64,000 nt of DNA from Bacillus vallismortis. Its GTDB lineage: Bacteria; Bacillota; Bacilli; Bacillales; Bacillaceae. Positions 36,657 through 45,616 of this stretch are shown here, in pieces. The stretch spans positions 1 through 64,000 of the forward strand of contig NZ_CP026362.1 of NCBI RefSeq assembly GCF_004116955.1, written 5' to 3'. The notes under the pieces were generated by a model, which saw only the letters and a list, made by a program, of their open reading frames with translations, had not been told where the DNA came from and did not search any database. Within the stretch, counting starts at the first letter, position 1. Each line of letters starts with the position of its first letter. Made by a program: the position numbers and the translations under genes.

Positions 36657-38720
36657 ATGATGTCAAAGCTTGAAAAAAAGCATGTAACAGATGCAACATT
36701 TATGCTCCACGGAGGAGACTACAATCCTGATCAGTGGCTGGATCGGCCTGATATTCTAGCCGATGATATTAAGCTGATGAAGCTTTCTCATACGAATACC
36801 TTTTCTGTCGGCATTTTTGCATGGAGCGCGCTTGAGCCGGAGGAGGGCGTGTATCAATTTGAATGGCTTGATGATATTTTTGAACGGATTCACAGCATCG
36901 GCGGCCGGGTCATATTAGCAACCCCAAGCGGAGCGCGTCCTGCTTGGCTGTCGCAAGCCTATCCTGAAGTTTTGCGCGTCAATGCTTCCCGCGTCAAGCA
37001 GCTGCACGGCGGAAGGCACAACCACTGCCTCACATCTAAAGTCTACCGTGAAAAAACACGTCACATCAACCGGCTATTAGCAGAACGATACGGCAATCAT
37101 CCGGCGTTGTTAATGTGGCATATTTCAAACGAATACGGTGGAGAGTGCCACTGCGATCTATGCCAGCATGCTTTCAGGGAATGGCTGAAAGCAAAATATG
37201 ACAACAGCCTCAAGACATTGAACCATGCGTGGTGGACTCCTTTTTGGAGCCATACATTCAATGACTGGTTACAAATTGAAAGTCCATCGCCGATCGGTGA
37301 AAATGGCTTGCACGGCCTGAACTTAGACTGGCGCCGGTTCGTCACTGAGCAAACGATTTCGTTTTATGAAAATGAAATCATCCCGCTGAGAGAACTGACA
37401 CCTGATATTCCGATCACAACGAACTTTATGGCTGACACACCGGATTTGATTCCGTATCAGGGCCTCGACTACAGCAAGTTTGCAAAGCATGTCGATGTCA
37501 TCAGCTGGGACGCTTACCCGGTCTGGCACAATGACTGGGAAAGCACAGCTGATTTGGCGATGAAGGTCGGCTTTATCAATGACCTATACCGAAGCCTGAA
37601 GCAGCAGCCTTTCTTATTAATGGAGTGTACGCCAAGCGCGGTCAATTGGCATAACGTCAACAAGGCGAAGCGCCCGGGCATGAATGTGCTGTCGTCTATG
37701 CAGATGATTGCCCACGGCTCGGACAGCGTTCTCTATTTCCAATACCGCAAATCGCGCGGATCATCAGAAAAATTGCACGGAGCAATAGTAGATCATGACA
37801 ATAGCCCGAAGAACCGGGTCTTTCAGGAAGTGGCCAAAACCGGTGAAATATTAGAACGGCTGTCCGAGGTTGTCGGAACGAAGAGACCGGCTGAAACCGC
37901 TATTTTATATGACTGGGAAAACCATTGGGCACTCGAGGACGCTCAGGGGTATGCGAAGGCGACAAAACGTTACGTGCAAACCCTTCAGCAGCATTACCGC
38001 ACGTTCTGGGAACACGATATCCCTGTCGATGTCATCACGAAAGAACAAGATTTTTCACCATATAAACTGCTGATCGTCCCCATGCTTTATTTAATCAGTG
38101 AAAACACCATTTCCCATTTGAAAGCGTTTGCGTCTCGTGGCGGCACCTTAGTCATGACATATATCAGCGGGATTGTAAATGAGCATGATTTAACGTACAC
38201 AGGCGGATGGCATCCAGACCTGCAAGCGATTTTCGGAATTGAGCCTCTGGAAACCGATACGCTGTACCCAAAGGATCGAAATGCTGTGAGCTATCGCAGC
38301 CAATCATATGAAATGAAGGATTATGCAACGGTGATCGATGTAAAGACCGCATCTGTAGAAGCCGTGTATCAAGAAGATTTTTATGCGCGTACGCCAGCGG
38401 TCACAAGCCATCAGTATCAGCGGGGCAAGGCGTATTTTATCGGCGCCCGTTTGGAGGATCAATTTCATCGGGATTTCTATGAAGGACTGATCACAGATCT
38501 GTCTCTTTCTCCTGTTTTTTCGGTTCGGCACGGAAAAGGCATCTCCGTACAAGCGAGGCAGGATCAGGACAATGATTATATTTTTGTCATGAATTTCACG
38601 GAAGAAAAACAGCTTGTCACGTTTGATCAGAGTGTGAAAGATATGATGACAGGAGAAATATTATCCGGCGACCTGACGATGGAGAAATATGAAGTGAGAA
38701 TCGTCGTAAACAAACATTAG
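36657..38720 (+). CDS. ganA: GanA, beta-galactosidase (GH42)
   Basis: 687-residue intracellular enzyme hydrolysing galacto-oligosaccharides derived from galactan. GH42 catalytic Glu residues lie in WHISNEYGG (acid/base) and FLLMECTPS (nucleophile). A Cys cluster (ECHCDLC) fits the family's zinc site. ATG at 36657 (MMSKLEKK) follows AAGGAGGAG. The gene is intact although its transport genes ganSPQ and regulator are gone and ganB is destroyed. Confidence 0.95.
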   Translation: MMSKLEKKHVTDATFMLHGGDYNPDQWLDRPDILADDIKLMKLSHTNTFSVGIFAWSALEPEEGVYQFEWLDDIFERIHSIGGRVILATPSGARPAWLSQAYPEVLRVNASRVKQLHGGRHNHCLTSKVYREKTRHINRLLAERYGNHPALLMWHISNEYGGECHCDLCQHAFREWLKAKYDNSLKTLNHAWWTPFWSHTFNDWLQIESPSPIGENGLHGLNLDWRRFVTEQTISFYENEIIPLRELTPDIPITTNFMADTPDLIPYQGLDYSKFAKHVDVISWDAYPVWHNDWESTADLAMKVGFINDLYRSLKQQPFLLMECTPSAVNWHNVNKAKRPGMNVLSSMQMIAHGSDSVLYFQYRKSRGSSEKLHGAIVDHDNSPKNRVFQEVAKTGEILERLSEVVGTKRPAETAILYDWENHWALEDAQGYAKATKRYVQTLQQHYRTFWEHDIPVDVITKEQDFSPYKLLIVPMLYLISENTISHLKAFASRGGTLVMTYISGIVNEHDLTYTGGWHPDLQAIFGIEPLETDTLYPKDRNAVSYRSQSYEMKDYATVIDVKTASVEAVYQEDFYARTPAVTSHQYQRGKAYFIGARLEDQFHRDFYEGLITDLSLSPVFSVRHGKGISVQARQDQDNDYIFVMNFTEEKQLVTFDQSVKDMMTGEILSGDLTMEKYEVRIVVNKH

Positions 38721-38797
38721 GCTGATGCCTCCGCTCGATATGGGCGGATTTTTTTTTATTTACTTTTGAAAGCGTTCACTAAGGGGTGGGGAGTGTC

Positions 38798-38928
38798 ATG
38801 AAAAGCAGAGTGAACTTGTTCTTTGGCTGCCATCGTATGGAGTGCATTTAGTTCAACGGGATATGCCGCTGCCTTCCTTGCAGGTGTTTCAATATGCGGA
38901 GTCAGGCCATACCCCTAAGAAACGCTGA
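38798..38928 (+). pseudogene. ganB: ganB (galA) remnant, endo-galactanase reduced to its ends
   Basis: The start MKSRVNLFF and, in a shifted frame, AAIVWSAFSSTGYAA correspond to the GanB signal peptide. This is joined directly to LPSLQVFQYAESGHTPKKR, the GanB C-terminus, ending with the stop at 38926-38928. The join lies at CCGCTGCC (near 38862), present at both original sites as judged from 168. Nearly 400 codons of the GH53 catalytic domain are missing. A second small loss near 38817 shifts the frame in the signal peptide. Confidence 0.85.
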
Positions 38929-38933
38929 AACAG

Positions 38934-38971
38934 AAAACATCCATGAGATGTACCCATCTCATGGATGTTTT
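38934..38971. terminator. Shared terminator of gan operon and rsbP
   Basis: A perfect 17-bp stem beginning AAAACATCCATGAG, loop TACC, with T following on the plus strand. Reaches the rsbP stop codon at 38971. Confidence 0.88.
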
Positions 38972-40185
38972 TATTTTACATCAACTACTATAAAACATTC
39001 GTCATCACTTTTATGATGGGCTTCCTTATGGTGATGCAGTGATGTAAGGATGTTCTCTTTCAGACCAGCAATAGGCAAATCGGGGTGATCCTTTAATAAA
39101 TCAAATAAATAACATGAAGCTGTGGGGTCCATCACACCATCAGTATACAGCAGGAGCCTTCCGCCGCCTTCAGTATATGAAAGGCTTTTTGACTGAAACA
39201 CCGCGTCTTCAAACATCCCGATCGGAGGCGCGGTAGCGGGCAGCGGATGTTGGGTTCCGCCGGCGCCCTGCCATAATGCCGGCGGATGTCCTGCGTTGAC
39301 ATAATCAATTCTTTGCCGGGCTGTATCAACCTCAAGATAAATAGCCGTGCAATAATGTCTCGCTTCCTCATCATTTTGAAACAAGCTGTGCAGGTGCCGG
39401 TCTAATTCCTTCATGACTTTGTCGGGGCTGAGACCTTGCGTGATCTGGCGCTGGAACAAAGGATGAAGAGACATCGTAATCAATGCAGATGAAATCCCGT
39501 GTCCCATCACATCAAGGATAATAATGCCGTAACGATGTTCATCAATTTGATAAAATCCGTATAGATCACCGGATAACTCACTGGATGCTTTGTAATAAGC
39601 GTCAATTTGAATCTGATCGTTTACAATCGGTTCAGTCAATGAGTATTCTTGAATCTTCCTGGCGAGCTCGAGCTCTCTTTTGGTGTTTAATTTAAATTGC
39701 TGATTTTGTTTGTTGGTCTTAAGAAGTTCTTCTTGTTTTGCCTTCAGTGTTTCCAAGGCAATTTCTAACTCAGCATTGGCTTTCTGCTTGGCAAGCAAAG
39801 CTTCCTGAGCGTCGTTTCTGGCCATTAGAAGTTCATTTTCATATTCGTTTCGTTTCCGCATCGGAATGAGAACACACTCAGTGACGGATGCTCCTTTATC
39901 TTCTCTTACAACAGCATTGACCAGGGTGGGGATTTCTTCTCCATCACTTGTCTTCAAAGAAATGTACATTTCTTCGATGTGCTTCTCTAGTTTTAAAAGA
40001 GGCACAAAATAGAGCTGGTAGAAAAGCTGTGCGGAAACGGTCAAAATTGTATCCATATGCTGGCCGATCACCTGTTCCGAACGATAATCCAGAATCTTGA
40101 GCAGGGTACGGTTGACAGCTATGATCGAACCCTCTTCTGACAAAGTGAGAAAACCGCATGGTGCATCATTCAATTGTTTGTCCAT
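38971..40185 (-). CDS. rsbP: RsbP, PP2C phosphatase of the sigma-B energy-stress pathway
   Basis: 404 residues: N-terminal PAS domain (about 1-110), a coiled-coil linker (about 115-185) and a PP2C-type phosphatase domain (SSELSGDLYGFY, LDVMGHGISSALITM, NAGHPPALW, LLLYTDGVMD). It dephosphorylates RsbV under energy stress, releasing sigma-B. ATG at 40185 (MDKQLNDAPCGF) follows GAGGTGA; a GTG 12 bp upstream is less likely. The gap to rsbQ is 29 bp, and the two form an operon. Confidence 0.95.
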   Translation of the reverse strand: MDKQLNDAPCGFLTLSEEGSIIAVNRTLLKILDYRSEQVIGQHMDTILTVSAQLFYQLYFVPLLKLEKHIEEMYISLKTSDGEEIPTLVNAVVREDKGASVTECVLIPMRKRNEYENELLMARNDAQEALLAKQKANAELEIALETLKAKQEELLKTNKQNQQFKLNTKRELELARKIQEYSLTEPIVNDQIQIDAYYKASSELSGDLYGFYQIDEHRYGIIILDVMGHGISSALITMSLHPLFQRQITQGLSPDKVMKELDRHLHSLFQNDEEARHYCTAIYLEVDTARQRIDYVNAGHPPALWQGAGGTQHPLPATAPPIGMFEDAVFQSKSLSYTEGGGRLLLYTDGVMDPTASCYLFDLLKDHPDLPIAGLKENILTSLHHHKEAHHKSDDECFIVVDVK

Positions 40186-40214
40186 TAAGAGGGTCACCTC
40201 TATCCCTTTCGTTC

Positions 40215-41027
40215 CTATATCACGTGCGCTTGCAAATAATCGCTGATCAGCTGGATCGTCTCTTCAGGATGGCTCATGTGGGGACAATGCCCGCGAGCCT
40301 CCATTTGTCTAAGTGTACTATATGGAAGATGCTTATGCATATATTCGCCTACTGAAGCCGGTGCGATGATATCATCAGCACTTTGGAGAATCAGTGAGGG
40401 AGCTGTTACCTTCGAAAGATCCTCTCGGTGATCAGAAAAAAACGCGGCTTTTGCGAATTGGCGGGCAATCACAGGATCAGTAGAACAAAAACGGCTTTCA
40501 AGCTCTTCCTTGATGTCAGGCCGATCTGGCTGATTCAGAACCGTTCCTGCAAATACAGTTGCCCAGCCTATGTAATTTTTCTCCATCATCTCCAGCAAAC
40601 CACGGAGCTGCTCCTCCTCAAATCCTCCGTAATACTCAGGGGGATCATCTAAATAACATGGAGAAGGTCCCACCATCACCAAATGGGAAAAAAGCGCAGG
40701 GCGGCGGATGGAAGCTAGCATCCCAATCACAGCCCCGACAGAGTGCCCCACAAACACGGTCTCTTCCAGATTTAAAGCCTCGCAAACATCAAGAACATCT
40801 TGGGCATAGCCTTCAAGTGTCCGGTAACGATTCAGGTCATATGCGCGTATATCCGAATTCCCAGAACCGACGTAATCAAATAAAATAACTTGATACTCTT
40901 CCTCGAAGGCCGGCGCCACGGCATTCCACACGCTTTGATCACATCCAAAACCGGGGGCGAAAATGATAGATGTTTTGCCGTTTCCCTTCACCTTTACATC
41001 ATTTCGAGACAAAATCGCTTCGTTCAT
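40215..41027 (-). CDS. rsbQ: RsbQ, alpha/beta hydrolase activator of RsbP
   Basis: Alpha/beta hydrolase of about 270 residues with the triad Ser96 (VGHSVGAV), Asp219 (QSADDIIAP) and His247 (ARGHCPHM). It is thought to supply a small hydrophobic signal to the PAS domain of RsbP. First gene of rsbQP; start ATG at 41027 preceded by AAAGGAG. Confidence 0.96.
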   Translation of the reverse strand: MNEAILSRNDVKVKGNGKTSIIFAPGFGCDQSVWNAVAPAFEEEYQVILFDYVGSGNSDIRAYDLNRYRTLEGYAQDVLDVCEALNLEETVFVGHSVGAVIGMLASIRRPALFSHLVMVGPSPCYLDDPPEYYGGFEEEQLRGLLEMMEKNYIGWATVFAGTVLNQPDRPDIKEELESRFCSTDPVIARQFAKAAFFSDHREDLSKVTAPSLILQSADDIIAPASVGEYMHKHLPYSTLRQMEARGHCPHMSHPEETIQLISDYLQAHVI

Positions 41028-41305
41028 GATTGGCTCCTTTCAGCCGATAGTTAAAGTTCAATATGTATATCATAACACTCACGGTTTGAAGAGTGTGTCT
41101 TTCTATGAAAGTAAATAGCAGTTTCATAGAATGGGGACATACGGCTCAAGCGGGCTGGATGAATTGGAAAATCTAGAGGATGGATGGCCTAGAAACCAGC
41201 CGTGAGAATGAATATGACATTTGTCACCCGTTATCATGACACCCTATACTTCCATCAGTTTCTGCGTCATTTTACAATCAATGTAAGAGACCAGGAGGTG
41301 CTCAT
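41028..41305. promoter_or_regulatory. Divergent intergenic region rsbQ/yvfR with two dyads
   Basis: Holds a 10-bp inverted repeat TTCTATGAAA...TTTCATAGAA (41101-41110, 41122-41131, loop 11) and TGTCA...TGACA (about 41222-41241) closer to yvfR. The second could bind response regulator YvfU. No gene seen. Confidence 0.4.
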
Positions 41306-42211
41306 GTGATGAATGAGGCAGTAACAGTAAGCAATGTGTCAAAACATTTTCAGAAAAAAACAGCTGTAAACAACATCAGCTTCAGCATTAAAAAAGGAGA
41401 AATTGCAGCTATCCTCGGGCCCAATGGGGCAGGGAAGACGACCGTGATCTCCATGATATTAGGATTGCTAACACCAAGCGAGGGAGAAATCAAACGATTT
41501 AACCGGGTTCCTGATGACAAACAGGTGCGGGAAAAAATAGGCGTGATGCTGCAGGAAGTGAGTGTCATGCCGGGACTGAAGGTGAATGAAATCCTCGAGC
41601 TCTTCCGAAGCTATTATCCCAATCCATTGTCCATGAAAAAACTTATTTCGTTAACAGCACTCACAAAAGAAGATTTGAAAACGAGGGCAGAAAAGTTATC
41701 CGGCGGACAAAAACGCCGTTTGAACTTTGCTTTGGCTCTTGCCGGGAATCCGGAGCTGCTGATCTTTGATGAGCCGACAGTGGGAATGGACACATCATCA
41801 AGACATCGATTCTGGCAGACCATTCATGGACTGGCCGATCAAGGAAAAACAATTATTTTTTCAACGCATTATTTGCAGGAAGCGGATGATGCCGCACAGC
41901 GAATCTTATTTTTTGCAGACGGGCGGCTTGTGGCAGACGGATCGCCTATGCAACTCCGCTCAAGGATGCAAAAACAGGCTGTTTCTTTTGAGATGCATTC
42001 AGATGAATCATTGGAACGGCTGTCCCGTCACCCGGAAGTAGAGCGGGTGATTCAGAAGCACCAAAGGATCATCATTCAAACATCAAATACAGACAAAGTG
42101 TTAGCACTCATTTTTCAAGAAAACATACGCGCGTGCGATATCCGGATTGAGCAAGGAACGCTTGATGAGGCATTTCGCCAGCTGGCTGACGGAAACAGGG
42201 AGGCGATGTGA
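41306..42211 (+). CDS. yvfR: YvfR, ABC transporter ATPase
   Basis: 301-residue ATPase of the drug/lipid exporter type. Walker [10 protein letters not shown], signature LSGGQKRRL, Walker [13 protein letters not shown], and a C-terminal extension seen in CcmA/DRA-type proteins. The start is GTG 41306 or ATG 41309 after AGGAGGTG. It pairs with permease YvfS and is followed by the two-component genes yvfTU. Confidence 0.92.
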   Translation: MMNEAVTVSNVSKHFQKKTAVNNISFSIKKGEIAAILGPNGAGKTTVISMILGLLTPSEGEIKRFNRVPDDKQVREKIGVMLQEVSVMPGLKVNEILELFRSYYPNPLSMKKLISLTALTKEDLKTRAEKLSGGQKRRLNFALALAGNPELLIFDEPTVGMDTSSRHRFWQTIHGLADQGKTIIFSTHYLQEADDAAQRILFFADGRLVADGSPMQLRSRMQKQAVSFEMHSDESLERLSRHPEVERVIQKHQRIIIQTSNTDKVLALIFQENIRACDIRIEQGTLDEAFRQLADGNREAM

Positions 42212-42949
42212 GTGAACATGCTGCAGAAGCAAAGCATAGCTGAAATGAAAAGGGTGCTTCGGAATAAGTACTTTGTGCTTTGGTCGCTGCTGATGCCGAT
42301 TGCCTTTTATTATCTCTTTACCAATGTAGTGAATACGGGCGTACCTGATCAACGTGCATGGGACGCCCACTACTTAATGTCGATGACAGTCTTCAGTGTG
42401 ATGGGGTCCTCTATTATGACGCTTGGAATCCGTATGGTTCAAGAACGGTCACAAGGCTGGACCGCCTTTATCCGCATCACGCCTCTTCCGGATCATATCT
42501 ATTTATCAGCTCAGATGATCGGCCAAAGTGTGATTCACGTTTTATCCATTACCGTCATCTTTCTGTTCGGCGCGCTCATGAATGACATTGCCCTGTCGCC
42601 GTTTGAATGGATCATGAGCGGACTGTGGATTTTGTTTGGCGCATTGCCGTTTTTAGCGTTAGGCACACTCATCGGCCGCATGAGAAAAGTAGAAACCGCA
42701 GCCGGAATCAGTAATGTGCTTTACATGCTGCTCGCTTTAGGCGGAGGCATGTGGATGCCGTTTGAGGTCATGCCTGAGGTGATGCAGAACATTGGCCGGT
42801 GGCTTCCGTCTTATCATTTCGGTAACGGAGCGTGGGAACTTGTTCGAGGCGGGGGCCCATCATGGGAAAATATTTTGATACTAATCACTTATTTGATGCT
42901 CTTCATGCTACTATCTAAGTATATAAGCAGAAAACAAGAAGCGGTGTGA
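42212..42949 (+). CDS. yvfS: YvfS, ABC-2 type permease
   Basis: 245 residues with six membrane helices; ABC-2 family permease that works with YvfR as an exporter of unknown substrate. Starts immediately after yvfR (GTG 42212, or ATG 42218), so translation is coupled. Confidence 0.9.
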   Translation: MNMLQKQSIAEMKRVLRNKYFVLWSLLMPIAFYYLFTNVVNTGVPDQRAWDAHYLMSMTVFSVMGSSIMTLGIRMVQERSQGWTAFIRITPLPDHIYLSAQMIGQSVIHVLSITVIFLFGALMNDIALSPFEWIMSGLWILFGALPFLALGTLIGRMRKVETAAGISNVLYMLLALGGGMWMPFEVMPEVMQNIGRWLPSYHFGNGAWELVRGGGPSWENILILITYLMLFMLLSKYISRKQEAV

Positions 42950-42952
42950 TCT

Positions 42953-44068
42953 ATGAAATTTTTACCATCCATATTCCCTAAGCAATTCGGTTTTTTCCCT
43001 TATATCTTTCTGGTGTACACCATCATGCCGTTTCTTTCTTTATTGAGAGAAACAGGCGTCAAACAGGTGCTCGGATATGGCATGCTGCTCTTTTTTGTCA
43101 TAGCCTATCGCCAGTTGTTTTGCAATGTGGGCAGAGCTTCGTTTACGTATTGGCTTATCGTGCAAATGGCGGTTATTTTCATCTATAGTGTGTTTTACAA
43201 TATCACCTATATCTATTTAGGGTTTTTTCCGGCAAACTTTGTTGGTTATTACAAAGAGAAAACAAAGTTTAACCGTGCGTTCTGCGGTTTACTCCTTATG
43301 CTGCTTTTTCCGTGTTTTTATCAATTTCTAGTGAATTCGGTTTCACTCCAGGAGCTTTTTCCTGTTCTTCCGTTTCTCGTCATCATGCTCATTTCTCCAT
43401 TCGGCATCCGTTCTATGTTTCGGAGAATTGAACTCGAGACCAAACTTGCCCAAGCCAATGAACAGATAAAAGAACTCTCCAAAAGGGAGGAGCGTGTTCG
43501 AATCGCCCGTGATCTCCACGATACGCTCGGTCATACCCTTTCGCTTCTTACGTTGAAAAGCCAGCTGATTCAGCGGCTGGCAACATCTGATCCGGAACGG
43601 ACCCGGCTTGAAGCAAAAGAAATGGAAACCAGTTCAAGAGCCGCACTCAAGCAAGTTCGGGAGCTGGTTTCTGATATGAGAACGGTCACGATGACAGAGG
43701 AGCTCGCCAACATTCAGCACATCTTAAGATCGGGAAACATTACGTTTCAATACGAAGGGGACGAAGACTTTTCAGCGATCTCTCCCGTCACACAAAATAT
43801 GATCAGTATGTGTATGCGGGAAGCTGTGACCAATATCATCAAGCACAGCAAAGCCACCCACTGCGCCATTGCCATTTCTCAGTTTGCTGACAAAATGAAA
43901 GTTGTGATACGGGATGACGGAAAGGGTGCGGCGAAGGAGAACACATTTGGGAATGGCCTGCGGGGAATGGAAGAGCGGCTGATGCTCATTGAGGGCGGAT
44001 TAACGCTTTCAGCTCATAACGGAACGGTGTTGACACTGACGATTCCGCTTATTAAAAAAGCAGATTGA
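42953..44068 (+). CDS. yvfT: YvfT, sensor histidine kinase (DesK-like, HisKA_3)
   Basis: 371 residues: about five N-terminal membrane helices, then a coiled coil and HisKA_3 with the phosphoacceptor His in RIARDLHDTLGHTLSLL and an ATPase domain (DDGKGA, NGLRGMEERL). Organisation resembles DesK. ATG at 42953, 3 bp after yvfS. Confidence 0.93.
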   Translation: MKFLPSIFPKQFGFFPYIFLVYTIMPFLSLLRETGVKQVLGYGMLLFFVIAYRQLFCNVGRASFTYWLIVQMAVIFIYSVFYNITYIYLGFFPANFVGYYKEKTKFNRAFCGLLLMLLFPCFYQFLVNSVSLQELFPVLPFLVIMLISPFGIRSMFRRIELETKLAQANEQIKELSKREERVRIARDLHDTLGHTLSLLTLKSQLIQRLATSDPERTRLEAKEMETSSRAALKQVRELVSDMRTVTMTEELANIQHILRSGNITFQYEGDEDFSAISPVTQNMISMCMREAVTNIIKHSKATHCAIAISQFADKMKVVIRDDGKGAAKENTFGNGLRGMEERLMLIEGGLTLSAHNGTVLTLTIPLIKKAD

Positions 44069-44084
44069 TAGGAGGACGAAAAGA

Positions 44085-44687
44085 ATGATTCGTCTGTTGA
44101 TTGCTGAGGACCAGCGAATGCTTTTAGGCGCTTTGGGATCTCTGCTTGATTTAGAAGAGGATATGGAAGTCATCGGACAAGCACGAAACGGGGAAGAAGC
44201 GTTCAAAGCCATTTTGGAGCTGGAGCCGGATGTATGCATCATGGACATTGAAATGCCGGCCCGGAGCGGGTTGGATGTGGCAGAGGAATTGATGCAAAAA
44301 GGCAGCGGCAGCAAGATTATTATTTTAACAACCTTTGCCCGTCCCGGCTATTTTGAACGCGCCGTTAAAGCCGGCGTACATGGCTATCTCCTGAAAGACG
44401 GCGAAATTGACGATTTGGCCGACGCCATCCGAAAGAGTGTAAAGGGTAAACGAGTCTTCAGCCCGGAGCTGACGTTTAATATGATGCGAGACGAAAATCC
44501 ACTCACCGTAAGAGAACAAGAAATTCTGCGGCTGGCGGCTTTAGGCAAGACAACAAAAGATATTACGCTTGAACTCTATTTATCTCAAGGCACAGTCCGA
44601 AACTATATTTCAGAAATCATCCAAAAGCTCGATGCGAAAAACCGGACAGAAGCCGCCAGCATTGCTGAGGAAAAAGGCTGGATCTAA
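44085..44687 (+). CDS. yvfU: YvfU, NarL/LuxR-type response regulator
   Basis: 200 residues: receiver with Asp54 (VCIMDIEMPARSG) and a C-terminal LuxR HTH (LTVREQEILRLAALGKTTKDITLELYLSQGTVRNYI). Partner of YvfT; likely controls yvfRS. ATG at 44085 follows AGGAGG. Last gene of yvfRSTU. Confidence 0.94.
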   Translation: MIRLLIAEDQRMLLGALGSLLDLEEDMEVIGQARNGEEAFKAILELEPDVCIMDIEMPARSGLDVAEELMQKGSGSKIIILTTFARPGYFERAVKAGVHGYLLKDGEIDDLADAIRKSVKGKRVFSPELTFNMMRDENPLTVREQEILRLAALGKTTKDITLELYLSQGTVRNYISEIIQKLDAKNRTEAASIAEEKGWI

Positions 44688-44709
44688 CCATATGTTTTCA
44701 GCATCACGG

Positions 44710-44738
44710 CACTCCTGAGGGATCAGGGGTGTTTTTTT
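44710..44738 (+). terminator. Terminator of yvfRSTU
   Basis: CACTCCTGA / TCAGGGGTG with loop GGGA, followed by seven T. Confidence 0.85.
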
Positions 44739-44828
44739 ATAAGCCCGTAAATGAAATTATACCCAGAAAACCCTTTCCTTCCATTGTCAGAATAGTGTAC
44801 GATATTCATATAGTTATTTTAACTCAGG

Positions 44829-44839
44829 TCATCAGATGA
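44829..44839. promoter_or_regulatory. LutR operator before lutABC
   Basis: TCATCAGATGA (TCATC-N-GATGA), inside the wider dyad GGTCATC-A-GATGACC. It lies 35 bp before lutA. A candidate promoter (TTGTCA, 17 bp, CATATA) ends just upstream, so LutR would sit near +1. Confidence 0.8.
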
Positions 44840-44874
44840 CCAGATCATATATGGGGATGAGAGAGGGGTTCATC

Positions 44875-45591
44875 ATGAAAGTCTCACTTTTTGTCACTTG
44901 TCTTGTTGATATGTTTCAAACAAATGTCGGAAAAGCGACGGTTGAGCTGTTGGAGCGGCTTGGATGTGAGGTTGATTTTCCGGAGGGGCAGATCTGCTGC
45001 GGGCAGCCGGCTTATAACAGCGGCTATGTGAGTGACGCCAAAAAAGCAATGAAACGGATGATCGAAACGTTCCAGGATTCCGAATATGTCGTCAGTCCTT
45101 CCGGTTCCTGCACAACGATGTTCCGAGAATATCCGCACCTGTTTCAGGATGACCCGCAATGGGCCGATAAAGCGAAAAAGCTGGCGGATAAAACGTATGA
45201 ACTGACCGATTTTATCGTGAACGTCCTTGGCGTTGAGGATGTCGGAGCGAGCCTTCATACAAAAGCGACCTTACATACGTCGTGCCATATGTCGCGGCTG
45301 CTCGGAGTTCGGGAGGAGCCGATGAAGCTCTTGAGCCATGTGAAGGGCCTAGAGTTCACAGCGCTTCCGGGCAAACATAACTGCTGCGGATTCGGAGGAA
45401 CATTCTCCGTCAAAATGGCGCAGATTTCTGAACAGATGGTCGACGAAAAAGTCGCATGCGTGGAGGATACGGGTGCGGAGGTACTGATCGGAGCTGACTG
45501 CGGCTGTTTGATGAATATCGGGGGCCGGCTTGACCGAAAAGACAAAAATGTCAAAGTGATGCACATCGCCGAAGTGCTCAACAGCAGATAA
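44875..45591 (+). CDS. lutA: LutA, lactate utilisation protein (CCG-domain iron-sulfur subunit)
   Basis: 238 residues with two CCG domains (ICCGQPAY and NCCGFGG, each with extra Cys), like GlcF and heterodisulfide reductase subunits. Part of the LutABC complex oxidising L-lactate to pyruvate. I choose ATG at 44875 (MKVSLFVTC) with AGAGGGG upstream; a longer ATG reading at 44836 overlaps the promoter region. Confidence 0.95.
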   Translation: MKVSLFVTCLVDMFQTNVGKATVELLERLGCEVDFPEGQICCGQPAYNSGYVSDAKKAMKRMIETFQDSEYVVSPSGSCTTMFREYPHLFQDDPQWADKAKKLADKTYELTDFIVNVLGVEDVGASLHTKATLHTSCHMSRLLGVREEPMKLLSHVKGLEFTALPGKHNCCGFGGTFSVKMAQISEQMVDEKVACVEDTGAEVLIGADCGCLMNIGGRLDRKDKNVKVMHIAEVLNSR

Positions 45592-45616
45592 AACTGGATT
45601 CAGAGGGGGAAGGATC

